Shown piece by piece: positions 17,690-29,854 of a stretch of DNA of 64,000 nucleotides; position 1 is the stretch's first letter, and each line of letters begins with the position of its first letter. The position numbers were made by a program, and so were the translations under genes. The notes under the pieces were generated by a model. That model was not told the origin of the DNA, made no database searches, and saw nothing but the letters and a program-made list of their open reading frames with translations. The stretch spans positions 248,001 through 312,000 of the forward strand of contig VCMS01000029.1 of assembly GCA_022539475.1 (NCBI GenBank). The letters are read 5' to 3'. The DNA comes from Gracilaria domingensis. Taxonomy: Eukaryota; Rhodophyta; Florideophyceae; Gracilariales; Gracilariaceae.

Positions 17690-20101
17690 ATGTCCGGGAA
17701 GACCCCTGGGGTAGCCCGCGGGCGTGGCGGCGGCATTTTCAAACCGACCACTCGGGCTACCACCCGGGCTCGCCAGGATCCATACGGTCGGGGCGGCGGC
17801 TATGATCCTTATGCCGCCGCTGCTGGTCCCAGCAACATCAACCCCTTGGCGGTCGCCGGAACGGTGGAGGCTCAGAAGCTCACCCCGCACGACCTTAACA
17901 GGACACATGGGCAGCCGCACGCCCATTGTGGCGCCCGGTTTGCCAACATCTCCGCCGAAATGGTCGCTCTCGGGAACTGGCCGTTTCATATCAGCTCCTC
18001 ATTCTGTCCCTTGCAGTTCCGCCATATGGCACTCTCGCAGTACAGCGCCGTCGCCCGCTGGGATTGTCGCCGTCTGGAGGCGGTGCCGATGGCTCCTGCG
18101 CCACCCCGTCAGGGTGAGAAGCAGAACCGATTTGGTCGTCCTCAGTGCTTCCACGCACGGCAGAGGCACACGAAGGTTCTCTACTACATCCCAGTGGCCA
18201 TTCCGTCAGACCTCCCGTTCATCCGATGCGACGGGAAGGTCCATTACTTCCGCCGCTTGGTCGATATCATTCACCATCTGGACGAACCAACTGGTCACCT
18301 CGAGGTTAACCTCGACTACGTGGCGTTCGAACGCCCTTTAGACACCAACTACTGGACAGACCGTGGCAGGTGGGCGACCGATGCGATGGCCGAGAGCCGG
18401 GTCCGTCACCGTCATGGTCGTACGCGCACGATGCACCTCTTCCACAACGTTGAATACTGGTCACAGAGCGACCAGAACCGCCGTTCGTGGTATGTGAGCC
18501 GACCATCTTGGTGGGATCACTACGAAGTTTGCCAGTGGTTGGAGGTGCCAACCCCTCCGGTTCTAGCGTACTTTGGAAGTAGCATCGTCCTCGAAAGGAA
18601 CAATGCGTACTCCGTTTGGTCGGTTGAGCGTAGCGAATGGGCCGTTATGGTGGCGATTCTCGCCCTTCAGGCATCCGTGGAAGGTGTGACCTGGGACACC
18701 CGCTGTTCTGAAAAGGCCGTCGGAATCAGCGGTACTCAACCAGTTGGTCGTATCTTCCACATCCCGACTGATGTCATTGGAGACATTCGTGCGCTGGGGC
18801 TTGCCGCCGTTGTGGAAGGTACGAAGTATACTGCTCAGCAACTCGACAACTACCTCACGGCTGTGAGTAACCACAAGTGGGGCGACCATCAAGGTTGGGA
18901 CGTCTATGACCCTGAGGTACAGAGCATAGTGCCCTTGCAGAACCAGCATGTTGCTGGCGAGGACCCTTTTGGTGACGACGATACCATGATGGTGGCCGCC
19001 GAAAACTATGAGTCCCCTGCATTGCCTCCGTCGGCTCCCGTGCAGGCCACTCCCCCTACCCGTGTGGCGGCTCCCACCCCTAGTGGTCCTCCAACTACTC
19101 ACGCAGCGGCGCATCCCCCCGGCCGGGGGACCCATGGGCCTCTCCGCGTTGGTCTTCAGTTGCTCCCGGTAAACCCGGTACCCCCAGGTGGTGACAGCGG
19201 TGCGATTCGGAGCGCTCTGGCGCGTCTCAACCACGCGTCGATGGTGCACTTCAACCGTCCTGGTCCAAACAACATCCTCACCGCGGTGGATACCTTGATA
19301 AACTTACTCCCAGTGGTCGCTCACCATGAGCGGCGTACCAGCGAGTTGCGGCAGTTCCGCGACTACTTCCAGCGCAATCTTTACCGTGAGGTGACTGCCT
19401 ATGTCGGTCAGCTGAGCAACCTCGTGGAAAGCCATGCGCCCGTACATCGAGCCCCTGTGGAAAGTTTCAACCCGTACGCCGCAGCGTCTCAGGCGCCTAC
19501 GACCGAGATGGTAGGCTTTGGTGGTCTCGGAAAGTATCAACTGCCTGGTGGACCCCCTGGTGTCAATCCTTCGGCACCCTTCCATACACCGCTTGGTCCT
19601 CATAACGTTCCTCTTCCTCCAGCAAGTACTGGGGCGGGAGCACCAAGTGGTTTCCACACTGGTTTCGGTTCGGCTTCGCTTCCGTCGTCGTCCAGCGCTC
19701 CGATGACACCTGCTGGTCCTGGGCCTTCGGGAGTTGGAGCGCCTCCTGGTCTGGCCCCTGGTGCAGGGCCGTCCAGCGGTCTTGCTCCTACTCCGCCCTC
19801 TGGCGGTATCTCTCCGACTAGCTTGCCGCCTTCCTTCCATCCACCCACTAGTCCTGCGAACACCATTCCGGTAGTTAGCAGCGGCACCCCAGTAGGGCCT
19901 TCTGCCTCTCCTCCACTACCAAGTGGTGGTGGGCCAGCGAGCGCAGCCAGCGGCGCAGGCGGAAGCTCTGCCGGTCCTATGTCGGTGTCCTCTGGTCGTG
20001 GAGGTTCCGCGTCGTCTCGCGGTACCTCTCGTGGCCGTGGGCGCGGTCGCGGAACCGGTCGTGGTCGCGGACGTGGCCGTGGTTCTGCCAAGGCCTCCTA
20101 A
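17690..20101 (+). CDS. Antisense ORF of chromovirus 1: RGG-rich protein of unknown function
   Basis: An open frame of 803 residues lies convergent to pol, with about 150 bp between their 3' ends. The N-terminus has Gly/Arg repeats (GRGGGIFKPTTRATTRARQD). The middle, about residues 95-420, is globular-looking and rich in Trp, Tyr and His with no recognised domain. A Pro/Ser/Gly linker follows, then a C-terminal RGG box (GRGRGRGTGRGRGRGRGSAK). The RGG ends suggest nucleic-acid binding. Additional antisense ORFs between pol and the 3' LTR are known in plant Ty3/gypsy families; whether this one is such an accessory ORF or a structural protein is unknown. A small leader ORF (about 17340-17591) precedes it. 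A comparable ORF occurs in element 2. Confidence 0.6.
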   Translation: MSGKTPGVARGRGGGIFKPTTRATTRARQDPYGRGGGYDPYAAAAGPSNINPLAVAGTVEAQKLTPHDLNRTHGQPHAHCGARFANISAEMVALGNWPFHISSSFCPLQFRHMALSQYSAVARWDCRRLEAVPMAPAPPRQGEKQNRFGRPQCFHARQRHTKVLYYIPVAIPSDLPFIRCDGKVHYFRRLVDIIHHLDEPTGHLEVNLDYVAFERPLDTNYWTDRGRWATDAMAESRVRHRHGRTRTMHLFHNVEYWSQSDQNRRSWYVSRPSWWDHYEVCQWLEVPTPPVLAYFGSSIVLERNNAYSVWSVERSEWAVMVAILALQASVEGVTWDTRCSEKAVGISGTQPVGRIFHIPTDVIGDIRALGLAAVVEGTKYTAQQLDNYLTAVSNHKWGDHQGWDVYDPEVQSIVPLQNQHVAGEDPFGDDDTMMVAAENYESPALPPSAPVQATPPTRVAAPTPSGPPTTHAAAHPPGRGTHGPLRVGLQLLPVNPVPPGGDSGAIRSALARLNHASMVHFNRPGPNNILTAVDTLINLLPVVAHHERRTSELRQFRDYFQRNLYREVTAYVGQLSNLVESHAPVHRAPVESFNPYAAASQAPTTEMVGFGGLGKYQLPGGPPGVNPSAPFHTPLGPHNVPLPPASTGAGAPSGFHTGFGSASLPSSSSAPMTPAGPGPSGVGAPPGLAPGAGPSSGLAPTPPSGGISPTSLPPSFHPPTSPANTIPVVSSGTPVGPSASPPLPSGGGPASAASGAGGSSAGPMSVSSGRGGSASSRGTSRGRGRGRGTGRGRGRGRGSAKAS

Positions 20102-20254
20102 GTTACCTCTTGTTAGCGCTTGTGAGTCCGTCTTTGACTAGTAAAGTGCCTTGCGTTGTGCGTTATGATCTGGTTCCATTTGCCTGTTAGGTTAGTTAGT
20201 TAGCATTTCATGTGGCGTTTGGCGTTCAACGGCTTAGACAACCCCCCCCCCTCC

Positions 20255-23200
20255 TTAGCGACGCGTACCACGCGATGCAGTACCAGTTGGTGGGGGCGTA
20301 CGCCCTTGTTTGCGCCAGTATCGGATGATAAAGTTGTTAGGGATATGACCAGGTGGTTCCATAAAGTCGTTTTCTGGCGACCATCCGTACCATCTTACCC
20401 TGTAGCGGATATTCTTTGTGGTGTGTTCGTGACCTACAATGGTGTCAATAGCGCACTCCTGGGTCTCTACTTGAGGGTGTGACTTTTCCGTTTGGTCGTG
20501 GGGTGCGTGGCTCCCCCTGGGTGGTATGATTTGTTGGTCTCGCCGTGGCTCGGTCTCCTGTGCCTCTGGGGTCGTGGGGTCAGCCGTTACGGCCCTGATG
20601 GACGGTTGACCGCTCGGTTGACTTGTCAGAGAAGGGGCTATGGGAGACGTTTCTCCCCTTTGCCCTTCCTTCTGAGTTGGCTCACCTATTGGTTGTGTAT
20701 GCGGTGTCGTCGTTTGTGCGGCCTTGGCAATCCTGTCGATGGAGACGGTGTTCTCCAAGCCATCCATTATGACGGTAGCGGTATGCTCGTCGGAGCGAAT
20801 CACCTTGTATGGTCCCGTCGACTTGGGTAGTAGTTTGGAATTGATATCCTCCTCAAGGTGGATATCTTCTTCTATCTCCGCTGGGATTGGTCGCTTACCT
20901 TTTGGTGGCACGTCAAGGAAGACCATGTCTCCTGCTCCCACTTTGGTCACTCTGCTCACCGTTTGGTCATAGTCTGCTTTGAACCGTTCTTGGGCTGCTG
21001 TCATTTTAACTTTGGCAGCAGCCAAAGCGGCGCGTAACTTCTGGAGTATGTTTCTCTTGACCTTCGTAGGTGTGACTGTCCCGGCCGCTTTCGAGCGGTC
21101 AGGTCCGGGCTGGACGATAATACCGTGTGGTGTTCGCGACAGTGCCAGGTCAAACGGGGTTGTTTGAGTGACTCTGTGGACCTGGAGATTGTACGCATAT
21201 GTCAATGGTTGGACATACTCAGACCATGTGGTTTGGTGCTCTTCGACATAGTGCCGTAGGCGAGCCACTAGCGTCTTATTGAACCGTTCCACTTGGCCGC
21301 TGGTTTGCGGATGATAGGCCGTGGTAAAGTAGTGCTTGACCCCTAGCATGGTACAAACTGCCTCGAAGAACTTAGAAGCTAAGTTCGAACCATTATCGGT
21401 CATTAGGTACATGGGAGCACCGTATAGGTAGACCCAATTCTCCAAGAAGGTTGTCGCTAGTGTCGTTGCCGTTTGGTTCTTCAGAGGTATAGCCCTGGTG
21501 AGCTTCGTGAACCTGTCGGTTATGACTACTACAAAGCGATAACCCTCCGAGGTCTTGGGCAGGGGCTCCAGTATGTCAATCGCGACGAACTCCAGGGGCC
21601 CCGCCGCCGAGAATAGCTTCAGATACTTCCTGTGCTTTCTCACATTACCTCGGGTCTTAATGCACGAATTCCACTGCGCCACATAAGTGTATACGTCGTT
21701 AGCCATGTGCGGCCAGTAGAATTGCCTCCGAAGGGTATAGTACAACCGCGTGGCTCCAGGCTGTCCCGAAGGCCGTGGGTTGTGTGACAGATATAACACC
21801 CTTTGTCTTAATGACTCAGGTACGACCTTCTGGAGAGCTCCGTCTAAAGGTGAGCGTCTGATGAGGTACCCATTGTGGTCGACGTCGAACTGAGAATCCT
21901 TCCTTCCTAGTACGTCAGCGAGCGTTTTGCACAACCTATCGGACGATTGTTCGCGTAGGAATTCCTCACGGGTGATTGGGGCGTGTTCCCCTTCCTCCAC
22001 AGGGAGGAGGGTCTCTACTACCACTTGGTACGTACTGTCATCATGCCAATATCCCTTCAGAACTTCATTGACCTCGTGGTTCACTGGTTCTATAGTAAAA
22101 CATGGAATGCCGTCGTCCACTGTGTCAGTGTTCAATCCTTCGGTATTCAACCGGGACATTGCATCCGCCGCTCGGTGCTTGACCCCAGGGCGGTACTGCA
22201 CATCGTACTCAAACTCCGAGAGTCTCAGGCGCCATCGGGCCAGACGACCCGATGCGTCCGCCAAACCTAATATCCACCTCAAGGAGTCATGATCCGTTCG
22301 AAGCGTGAAGCGCACGCCATATAGGTAAGAACGTAGCATGAGCATACTCCAAAAAACCGCTAGGTATTCTTTCTCCGTTACAGTATAGTTCTGCCCTGCT
22401 TGGTTCAGAGCTCTACTCCAATACCCAATTCGTGCAAGGATGCCGTCCTCCTGTTCCTGCATTAGGCAGCAACCTATTTGGGCGTCCGATGCGTCTGTAT
22501 CCAGTGTGTACGGGAGTCCCGATTTGGGCAATGCCAGTACCGGTGGGGAGAGAAGCGCTGCTTTCAATGTATAGAAAGCCTCTACCTCGTCTTCTTCCAA
22601 GTGGTCAAAGTGTGTGGGCTGCCCCTTCTGCAACCTCCGGTTCAGGGGTGCGGCTATCTTTGCAAACCCCTTGATGAACCGTCGGTAGACTTTGCATAGA
22701 CCTATAAAGGATCGTATGTCCGTCTGTGACGTAGGGAGCTTGGCTTCCTGTACCGCTCTGATATTCCGTTTGGTCACTTCGAGTTTCCCGGGGCTTATTG
22801 TATGCCCTAGGTACTCTACCCCTTGGTTGAAGAACTTACACTTTCGTAGTTTGAGAGTTACGCCTGCCTCCTGTAGCAACTGCAATACCAACTGGACATG
22901 CGAGAAGTGCTTTTCAATGGATCTTGAGTAGATGACTACATCATGGATATATACCAATGCGGTTGTCCACTTCACTTTAGACAGTATGATGTCTAATGCC
23001 CTTTGGAAGGTAGCGGGGGCGTTTCGTGAACCAAACGGCATCCGTAAGAAGCGATACAGGCCTGCAGGGCATGTAAACGCAGTCTTATCACGGTCACCCT
23101 CTGGTACTTCGACCTGCCAATATCCGCAGTTCGCGTCCAGTATGGTAAAGAGGTTCGCATCTCCTAAGGAGTCCATGCATTCGTCCATCCTCGGGATGGG

Positions 23201-23790
23201 ATACGAGTCCCTCACCGTTACGGCATTAAGTTTTCTGTAGTCAATACAGAACCTCATACGGGTCTCTCCTCGTTTTTGGACTAGCACTACAGGGCTAGCC
23301 CATTCCGAGTTTGCCGGTTCTATAACCCCCTCGTGGAGCATCCGCTCCACCTCCTCCAGCTCTACCTCCGGGCCTTTTGTACCGCGCGGTATGGCTGTTG
23401 GTGGATGGGACGGGAGTCCGGTTTGAGGTCAATCCTATGCTGGGTGGCCTTAATGGCTCCCAGCTTGCCAGACCATATGGTACTGAATGGCTCCAAGAGT
23501 CCGAGGATCCGAGCTCTGAGCTCTTCCCCTTCAAGTCCTATATTCACCTCCGTCTTCCAATTGGTCACTGGGTCGAGCTCCGGTTTCTGGTCTTCTCGCT
23601 CAGCTAGTTGCTGCACCATATGGTCTGTTCGCGACGAATTCGACGAATTGGCACTGCCCCCCCTTCCTTAGCGTCCACGACCTCGTGGGACCATTGTGGT
23701 GTGATCGTAAAGATCGTACGGGGAGCCGGTAGGGCAAGACCAATTACGGTGTGCTTTGGCAACTTGATCGGGCGGTTGCTGAAGTTACTC
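20255..23790 (-). CDS. Chromovirus 1 pol: linker, reverse transcriptase, RNase H, integrase, chromodomain
   Basis: The parts run downward on the minus strand: a protease-RT linker at about 23.65-23.79 kb, RT at about 22.75-23.35 kb, RNase H at about 22.15-22.49 kb, an integrase zinc-binding region at about 21.64-21.78 kb and its catalytic core at about 21.13-21.58 kb. A chromodomain follows at about 20.32-20.47 kb, with the typical YRVRWYGW core. Chromodomains of this type steer integration toward chromatin marks in chromoviruses. Most of the region is open; it reads as a fossil with about one break and a missing protease. Confidence 0.85.
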
Positions 23791-23799
23791 AGGTAACAG

Positions 23800-26128
23800 C
23801 AAACAATATTGGGCCCATTCTGGAGAGCATTTGTTGTATTCTACCACTCTGGAGTAGAAAGTAGAATAATCTCCACCTTTCCTTTTGAAAAGAAATCTTC
23901 AACGGTACAATCGTATATGCATCACAATCTAGGAACCTCTCTCACCTCTTCAGCGGAGGCTCCTTACCAGGAATACCCAAGACATCAACATCCCAACTCA
24001 TTCATATCACGAGCAACGTTAAGTATTGCGAAATGATAGCGGCAGACCCAGTCAGCATCAACCCGACCGCACGAGACGGGAATATATTTCCGAACGCTGG
24101 ACGTGAACGTACCTGTGCGTTCATGAAATGATTTGAGACAACAGAGAGACCATCACACCTTCAGAGTCACATCTAAGGTTGGATCGCACTTGGATTACAC
24201 TGAATATCACGGCCCTTCTCTCTTCTCAAAGCAGAGCACAAAGTGCTCGCGCCGGCGGCCGATCGTCAGCTCAAAAGTTCTTGAATAATGATTTTCATTT
24301 TTCGAATTCTCTGCCATTTTTCTGGCCGATCCTGTCGTTTATGTACCCCTTTCTTTGTATGACGGACATTTCAATCTCTCTATAATGTACCAGTGATGTA
24401 TGCCAATAGCCCTTCCAAGTTGCACTATTTCACTTTTAGCCCTTCAATTCTCATCTCCGACGTGCTAATCAATGGCTTCTGTCGTCCAGCACATCATCTG
24501 CTTCTTGTGCTACGATTTCAAATAGTTCTTTGATCTCTCTTTCACTGAACCATGAACTTTGTAAGCACCTGCTTAAAATTTATGCCTCTCTCACATCTAT
24601 AAAGCGAAGCGCTTTCCTTCTCTATTCGCGAGTAGCACGTTACTGCTCCATTCTACAAGAAGGAATCTCTTTTTTCTCTAGTTTTTCCTCCGAAAATCTT
24701 GGGTTCGTAAATGAACAACCCTTTCTTAAGGAGCACCTCGCTCTATTCAAACGCGTATCCTATCGCATCATATTTCGCCACTATACAGCGAAGATAGACT
24801 TCCTTCTCTCCCTGCGTAGGCTCCAGTAATCCTTCTCTGCACATTCATTTGGTGAAAACATTCGTAACATTGATGTTTATATTATCCTCCACGTCTGCAA
24901 ACTTCGATATAAGGTAGGCATACAAGCTCATCGACATCCTCGGAAAGTTCTAAGTGCTTTCCTTATATCTTTCACAGCTCTATCAAGTTCGCTTATGACA
25001 GTTTAAAATACCTTGAGAACTATTTGAAGAATTTACATGTATAACCTCTGGGAATGATCAAACGGGGTATGGGGCCAGATTCCAGCGTAAGAAAAGAATT
25101 GAAGCTGAAAAAAGGTTGTTTATAAACGTATCCGAATATTACGAATTTGAAATCATTCCTTGTACAACATAATCAGGGCATATATGAAGTGTTAAACTTA
25201 GAAGTACGCTAGTAGCGTGGTTGTGCTGTTGTTCTCACTAGATAGAGTACCACAACTCGTTGCTGATGCTGAGTTCTGCGTCGATGACATACAGAATGAG
25301 AAGCCGCTTTTTTTGCTCAAGAAGAAAGAACGTCATGCGTGCTGTATCGAAACCCATACCTCAAAAATAACGCCACAGTATACCCCGCCGCGAGAGGCTG
25401 AAAGGGAATGGTTCCTTGTACACTTTGAGATTTCTGTAAGCTGTCTGCTTGAAGCGGTGCGCGTTGCATTGAGTCATGGTTGCTGCGAGTTGTTGGCTAT
25501 CGCCCCGAATTGGGAGAATGGAATGATGATTACGGAATGCGATTAGTAAATGCAGAAAACATTTTGGTGGCCTAAGTATTAGTGGAACGAGGGGAAACTG
25601 AATAGAAATATGTGCATGGAAATAATTTGTGGGAAGATGGTGACAACAGGAGTTTCGCTTTGGCAGGTCAGACTTCGCTTAGAGGAGCAATGGAAACGTT
25701 ATTGATTAACAAATTCTGCACGAGCGACTGGGCACTCGAAAGCACCTTAACTGGCACTTCAATAGAGGGGGAGAAGCATCTCCCACAGTTCACATGCTGA
25801 ATCCATGCAGACGATAATGCCCTGAGAGAGGCGTGGAGACCTAAAAGCTCCAGATGAGTTGCTAATACACTGTTTTGTGAATCGCTGAGGCTGAAAAATT
25901 ATTATGATATGCAGGAGAGTGCGCTTGTGCTCAGCATGAGTCTGGTGCACTCTGAGAAAACAGAAGGTCGGAACTAGACTTGCGCAACCTAATGTGATGG
26001 TTACACCCGGCTGGAGTGAACTTTATCTTCGTTACATTTGTTGACATCCTCTGTCTCCTCTAAGATCTCCAGTACCACACCATTAGTGGGGACTGTCGTA
26101 ATCGGCGTCAAATGATGCGTGTAAGTTT
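23800..26128. other. AT-rich gene-free region
   Basis: No ORF here resembles a known protein. A 109-codon plus-strand ORF at 25217-25546 has no domain, and I do not support it as a gene. The base composition drops sharply in G+C relative to the chromovirus to the left. Confidence 0.35.
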
Positions 26129-26536
26129 TCAGAACTTTTTTTGCACCTGAATGCTGTAAAGGTACTGCGTCGTTGCAGTGTCACTCTCACCCTCGCCTAA
26201 TTCTTTCAGATCAGATGATATCTCTGAATCTGAACTAGAAGAACCAGAACTGGCCAATACGCTTGCATCCGAAGAATAGAAAGCAGGATTCTCTGGGGCT
26301 TGTGAATCATTTAAAGATTCAGCGTCACTCATAGCTGCACAAGACGAACTTGCTGCGCTATCCCCACCCAAAGACCATGAACTATCGGTTTGATCGTTAG
26401 AGCTGTCAGTAAGATCACTCGCGACGCTCGTAAGGGCCTCTTCTGGCGCATATCGAGCCCTGCGGTTGGCCGATCGTTTCCGACAGGCATCAGACGTCTC
26501 CTCCTGTCGTGAAATTTTGTACCTCTTTCGACTCAA
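26129..26536 (-). CDS. Small Ser/Asp-rich hypothetical protein (doubtful)
   Basis: The ORF is 135 codons. The first 30 residues are basic (RKRYKISRQEE, RKRSANRRAR); the remainder is Ser/Asp/Glu-rich with many SSDSE-like clusters, as in nuclear acidic proteins or the N-terminal regions of transposon-encoded proteins. No domain is recognised. The surrounding DNA (26.6-27.4 kb) contains further short frame-broken coding-like pieces on the same strand, so it may be a remnant of a DNA transposon. Confidence 0.3.
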   Translation of the reverse strand: MSRKRYKISRQEETSDACRKRSANRRARYAPEEALTSVASDLTDSSNDQTDSSWSLGGDSAASSSCAAMSDAESLNDSQAPENPAFYSSDASVLASSGSSSSDSEISSDLKELGEGESDTATTQYLYSIQVQKKF

Positions 26537-27439
26537 TACGTTCTCTCGTTCCCTATTTTTTCTCTTGCTTCTCCATTAGGCCTTCCGAAAAGCATCGCTG
26601 AGACCCTTGTTTGTTACTCAGGCAATATTCCCTGGCTGTTCGGACAAAATGTGAACGATTTCGGGTTCGTCGTCCTTCTTCTCGGAAATAGTGTGTTTAA
26701 GTACCACTACTTCGGCATTTTTCGGCAGCAAGAACGAGTCCAAAGGAAATGATACCCCTTCAATATCAAGAGAGGTGTATGAGTTGGCATGTTCTGTTGA
26801 TGATTTCATGTGGGTTGCGAACGGAAGCTTGTTTGTTTCTTGTGATTCGAGCGCGACCGAAGAATTTGGACAAGTATGATGCCATGAGAGGAGTTAGTAT
26901 ACGCTTCGGTTCCGTCCCGAAATTTGTGACGGGACCCAAACGTGTAACAACAATGTACACGTTTATCATCGTAGCGGTGCCAGCCTAAATCATACCGTTT
27001 TGTATGGCTTGTGAAATAGGTAATTTCCCACACGCTTCTTCACATGGTTGCGGCGGTCAATACCATCCCGCACATCTTGGCGCCCATTGTTTACAAGAAT
27101 TATTCAAAGCGCGGTCTCCTGGAGTGGCCAGGCTCACGTCCATGATTCTGTTTTTTTGACGAATGCCTGTTGCCTTGGCCATCGAAGACCTGCGAGAAAG
27201 ATTGAAAAGTACCCAAAACCTTACCAGATGGAACTTGAACCAGAGATGGATCTGATGTACCAATCGCAATCGAGACTATCTAGCAACATTTCGTCGTGTG
27301 TTAAGCGCGTCATCTACATGGACTCAATCATATACGAAGTAAGGCTGCAATTGCTGGAAGTTGTGGAGCAAACCCGATTCTGAGGGTGTCTGATGAAGAA
27401 GCTCTTCGTACATGAGCGATGCGCTCGTGCACGTGGCAC

Positions 27440-28380
27440 TTGAAGTTATGAGGTGCATACCCCAATGGAGTCTTCAACCGTTGGTTAATTTAATCTTAAT
27501 TAGCACCCGTAGAGGGGCGTGCATGGGCCAAGGCCCCTGATTTGGCGTGGACACGTGGAGGTGGATGGCTAGCCTACCAGTGGGGTATTTTGGGGAATAT
27601 TTTAGTTTGTCTTTATTTTCTGCACCCTGAAAGTGAGGTTGCGTACGTGTACCAACCGTACGGGTGTGCACTATTGTAATCAGTCAACCGGCCCTGCACC
27701 TGGGGTACTTAGAGGTGCAGGGGCGGCTGAACACCACCTGATGGTAAAGTAACCAAGCCTCTCCTTCGAGAACTGCTACTCGGATCAGAGGGCACTTGAG
27801 ATTCATCTTGAGTGTGCGCTCTAGGCGCTACTGCCCTTGCCGGTGTACTACTCCTCCCGGAGGGTCACCTCAAGAGGTACAAGTACGCGTAATCTCCTTG
27901 GGACGCCTAAGGAATCTGTACATACCGTGTGGTATTGACGTCTACTATTTCTATTAATTCCTGATTGCAGGACAGATCTCCACCCCAGTATTGGGTTGTT
28001 TCTTGTTCTTTTTCTCCGACATGGGGCCTGTTGCCTGCGTGTGCACGGCCCGCTTCTCCTCTTTGGACATATCTCCTTTTCTCTTGTTTCCTGGGCTACG
28101 CCTCCTCCCGGAGTGTCTGGCTCACCCCTTGTCGGGTATTCCTCGTTTCTACACCGTTCTTGGCTCGTGATCCTCCTGATATTAAACTTTCTGGATTCAC
28201 CTCTGTAGGTTTTTCTCAGTACACTACTGGTCGTACACCCTGGTCTCCGGTGTCAACAGAGGCTCGTCCACCGAGTTACCCTCCCCCAGGGAGCAGAACT
28301 TCGGACATCCTGTGCGTGTTTCACCCGTCCTGGGTTTGCTCCACAAGTGGTCTCCCGACCTAGAAGTCGAATCTCGGGAA
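27440..28380 (+). repeat. LTR-like block related to the end of chromovirus 2
   Basis: This is a GC-richer block inside AT-rich DNA. Read on the plus strand it shares, in the same order, several words with the minus strand of about 37.9-38.0 kb: an identical TTATGAGGTGCA, a CACGTG-containing segment, TGGGGTATTTT and CTGCACC. It is therefore best read as a solo or truncated LTR of the same family, in the opposite orientation to element 2. Ends and target-site duplication could not be fixed. It lies between degraded transposon pieces, so it may have inserted into one. Confidence 0.4.
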
Positions 28381-28412
28381 GATCACCTTTTTAGGTTGGT
28401 TTAGAAAGGGAA

Positions 28413-29290
28413 TTACCCACCGCGGTGGTTGGAAAGACCCTCATTGTGTAGATCTATCCCTTTTAGAGCAGTTGATAGTTTTAAGAACCAAAACTTCTGT
28501 CTACTCTCTGAGAAGCTGAGTTCACAAACAGGGCAATGAGAAGAAGGACGAAGTCTCCCTGACTGTGCTGCATGACCGTTCGGACACATGGGAATACGAG
28601 ACTTTGTAATGGAAGCCTTGCGAATTGCGGAAGCCATGAGCGTCCTCTAGAAGTATCGAGAGTTTATGGACTCGGTTTCAAGAAAACCTCCATAGCACGT
28701 CGGGAAATATTTGAATGCTCTCCTGCGTACAGCAGCTCTGCAAGGCGTTCGTACTCAATCTGCATTGAGTTTCGTTGATCAATATCGGGATCATGCAAAG
28801 AACTGTGGCGGGGGAAACAACTTGATGAGACAGAAGGAGAATGTTTAGAGTCATTTTCATCGCTGAAGACGCTAATTCTGTGAGAACTAGAGTTCTCACA
28901 TTGCTTTCTCGGTGTTGGAGCCACAGAATCACCGTTAGCGCCATAATCACCTATCACATCATCCTGACTGAAGTTTGGAGATTCGATCACGTTTCATTTG
29001 TAGTCGTTGCGAATGGCTGAGTTATGAGGCGGAACATTAACCGCCGTGTTGAGGTTTTCGGCCCAGAAAGGCTGGGACATGTTGGATTGAGAGTTATCTA
29101 CTTCTCTATTCATGGGGTTTTGCTCCGGAAACGACCCCATTGATTTCTGCTGTCTATACGGTCGCTTGGAGCTTCTTTCTTCCGCAACATTCTCATCTAC
29201 CTGCGCTCCCTCAAACTTGTAGAGATCAAGAGAGCCAGGGCTCCCATATCTAGATATCTCCCACCGGAATTGCTTTCTCTCCCTCCTCAT
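28413..29290 (-). pseudogene. Remnant of a Tnp2/CACTA-type transposase, N-terminal part
   Basis: On the minus strand, three adjacent frames (29290-28994, 28990-28664, 28637-28413) read as one decayed protein. They are a charged N-terminus, an acidic/Ser-rich middle, and a Cys ribbon MCPNGHAAQSGRLRPSSHCP followed by VCELSF. The same CPxGH...CxxC pattern occurs in the plus-strand remnant at about 33.65-33.75 kb, so the two are probably relatives. The sequence stops where the LTR-like block begins near 28.4 kb. It has at least two frame changes and is not functional. Confidence 0.45.
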
Positions 29291-29854
29291 CGAAATCAGG
29301 GTTCTCTGCGGAAGTTTCTGCAGGACAGAAAAATCGCAAGCAGCCTATATGAGTTTCCGGGAAGCAGGCAATGAGAAAAAGTATCTAGCTGAACTCCACA
29401 AATGATCTCAGCGTCTTTAGAAGCTCATGACATGGCGTCAAACAGCGAGCAATGAATTCTGCAATATTATTGGCTGTTACAAAAGTACTTCAGAGATGAA
29501 AAAGGGGTAGTCCATGTGCTTTCGGTTCGTTCTTACTTTCACTTGGATCAGCGTCGCGGTCTCGCGCTTTTGATGTTGCCGGTGACCTTCTGTCACTTGA
29601 AGAGGCTGAGTGATACAAACGGCCTTCACACAGCTTTCAAATGCTCACCACCGTCGACTCCAGACTCATTCCTTTCCGGCTGTCCGTCGTTAGCGAAGAG
29701 TCTTCTGCGTATCAAACGCTACCCGCGTCAGTACTTTCGCAACACCGGCCTCGTTACGTGAATCCGAAGTCTGTGAGTTCTTCTACCTCTTTCGTTATTG
29801 TTTACTCACCGAATGCGTGCATTCCTAACATGATCGTGATCACTGCCCCTCGAT

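Larger units (their letters stand above)
16390..23795 (-). mobile_element. Chromovirus (Ty3/gypsy) element 1, truncated at its 5' side
   Basis: The element is oriented on the minus strand. Parts in minus-strand order are protease-RT linker, reverse transcriptase, RNase H, integrase and chromodomain (pol, 23.8-20.3 kb), then an oppositely oriented 803-codon ORF (17690-20101, plus strand), then a GC-rich region (about 16.4-17.7 kb) that corresponds in position to the 3' LTR end. The 5' LTR and sense gag are not found, because the sequence changes character at about 23.8 kb, in the linker downstream of the protease. With no LTR pair the age cannot be read. The long open frames suggest a fairly young insertion. 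It is a fossil with about one break besides the truncation. Confidence 0.8.

Noticed and set aside
17138-20091. Long minus-strand ORFs opposite the 803-codon ORF of chromovirus 1
   Set aside because: They are Arg/Pro-rich shadow frames of GC-rich sequence; the plus-strand ORF has the coherent domain layout.
25217-25546. 109-codon plus-strand ORF as a gene
   Set aside because: It has no recognisable motif and no neighbouring support, in AT-rich degraded DNA.
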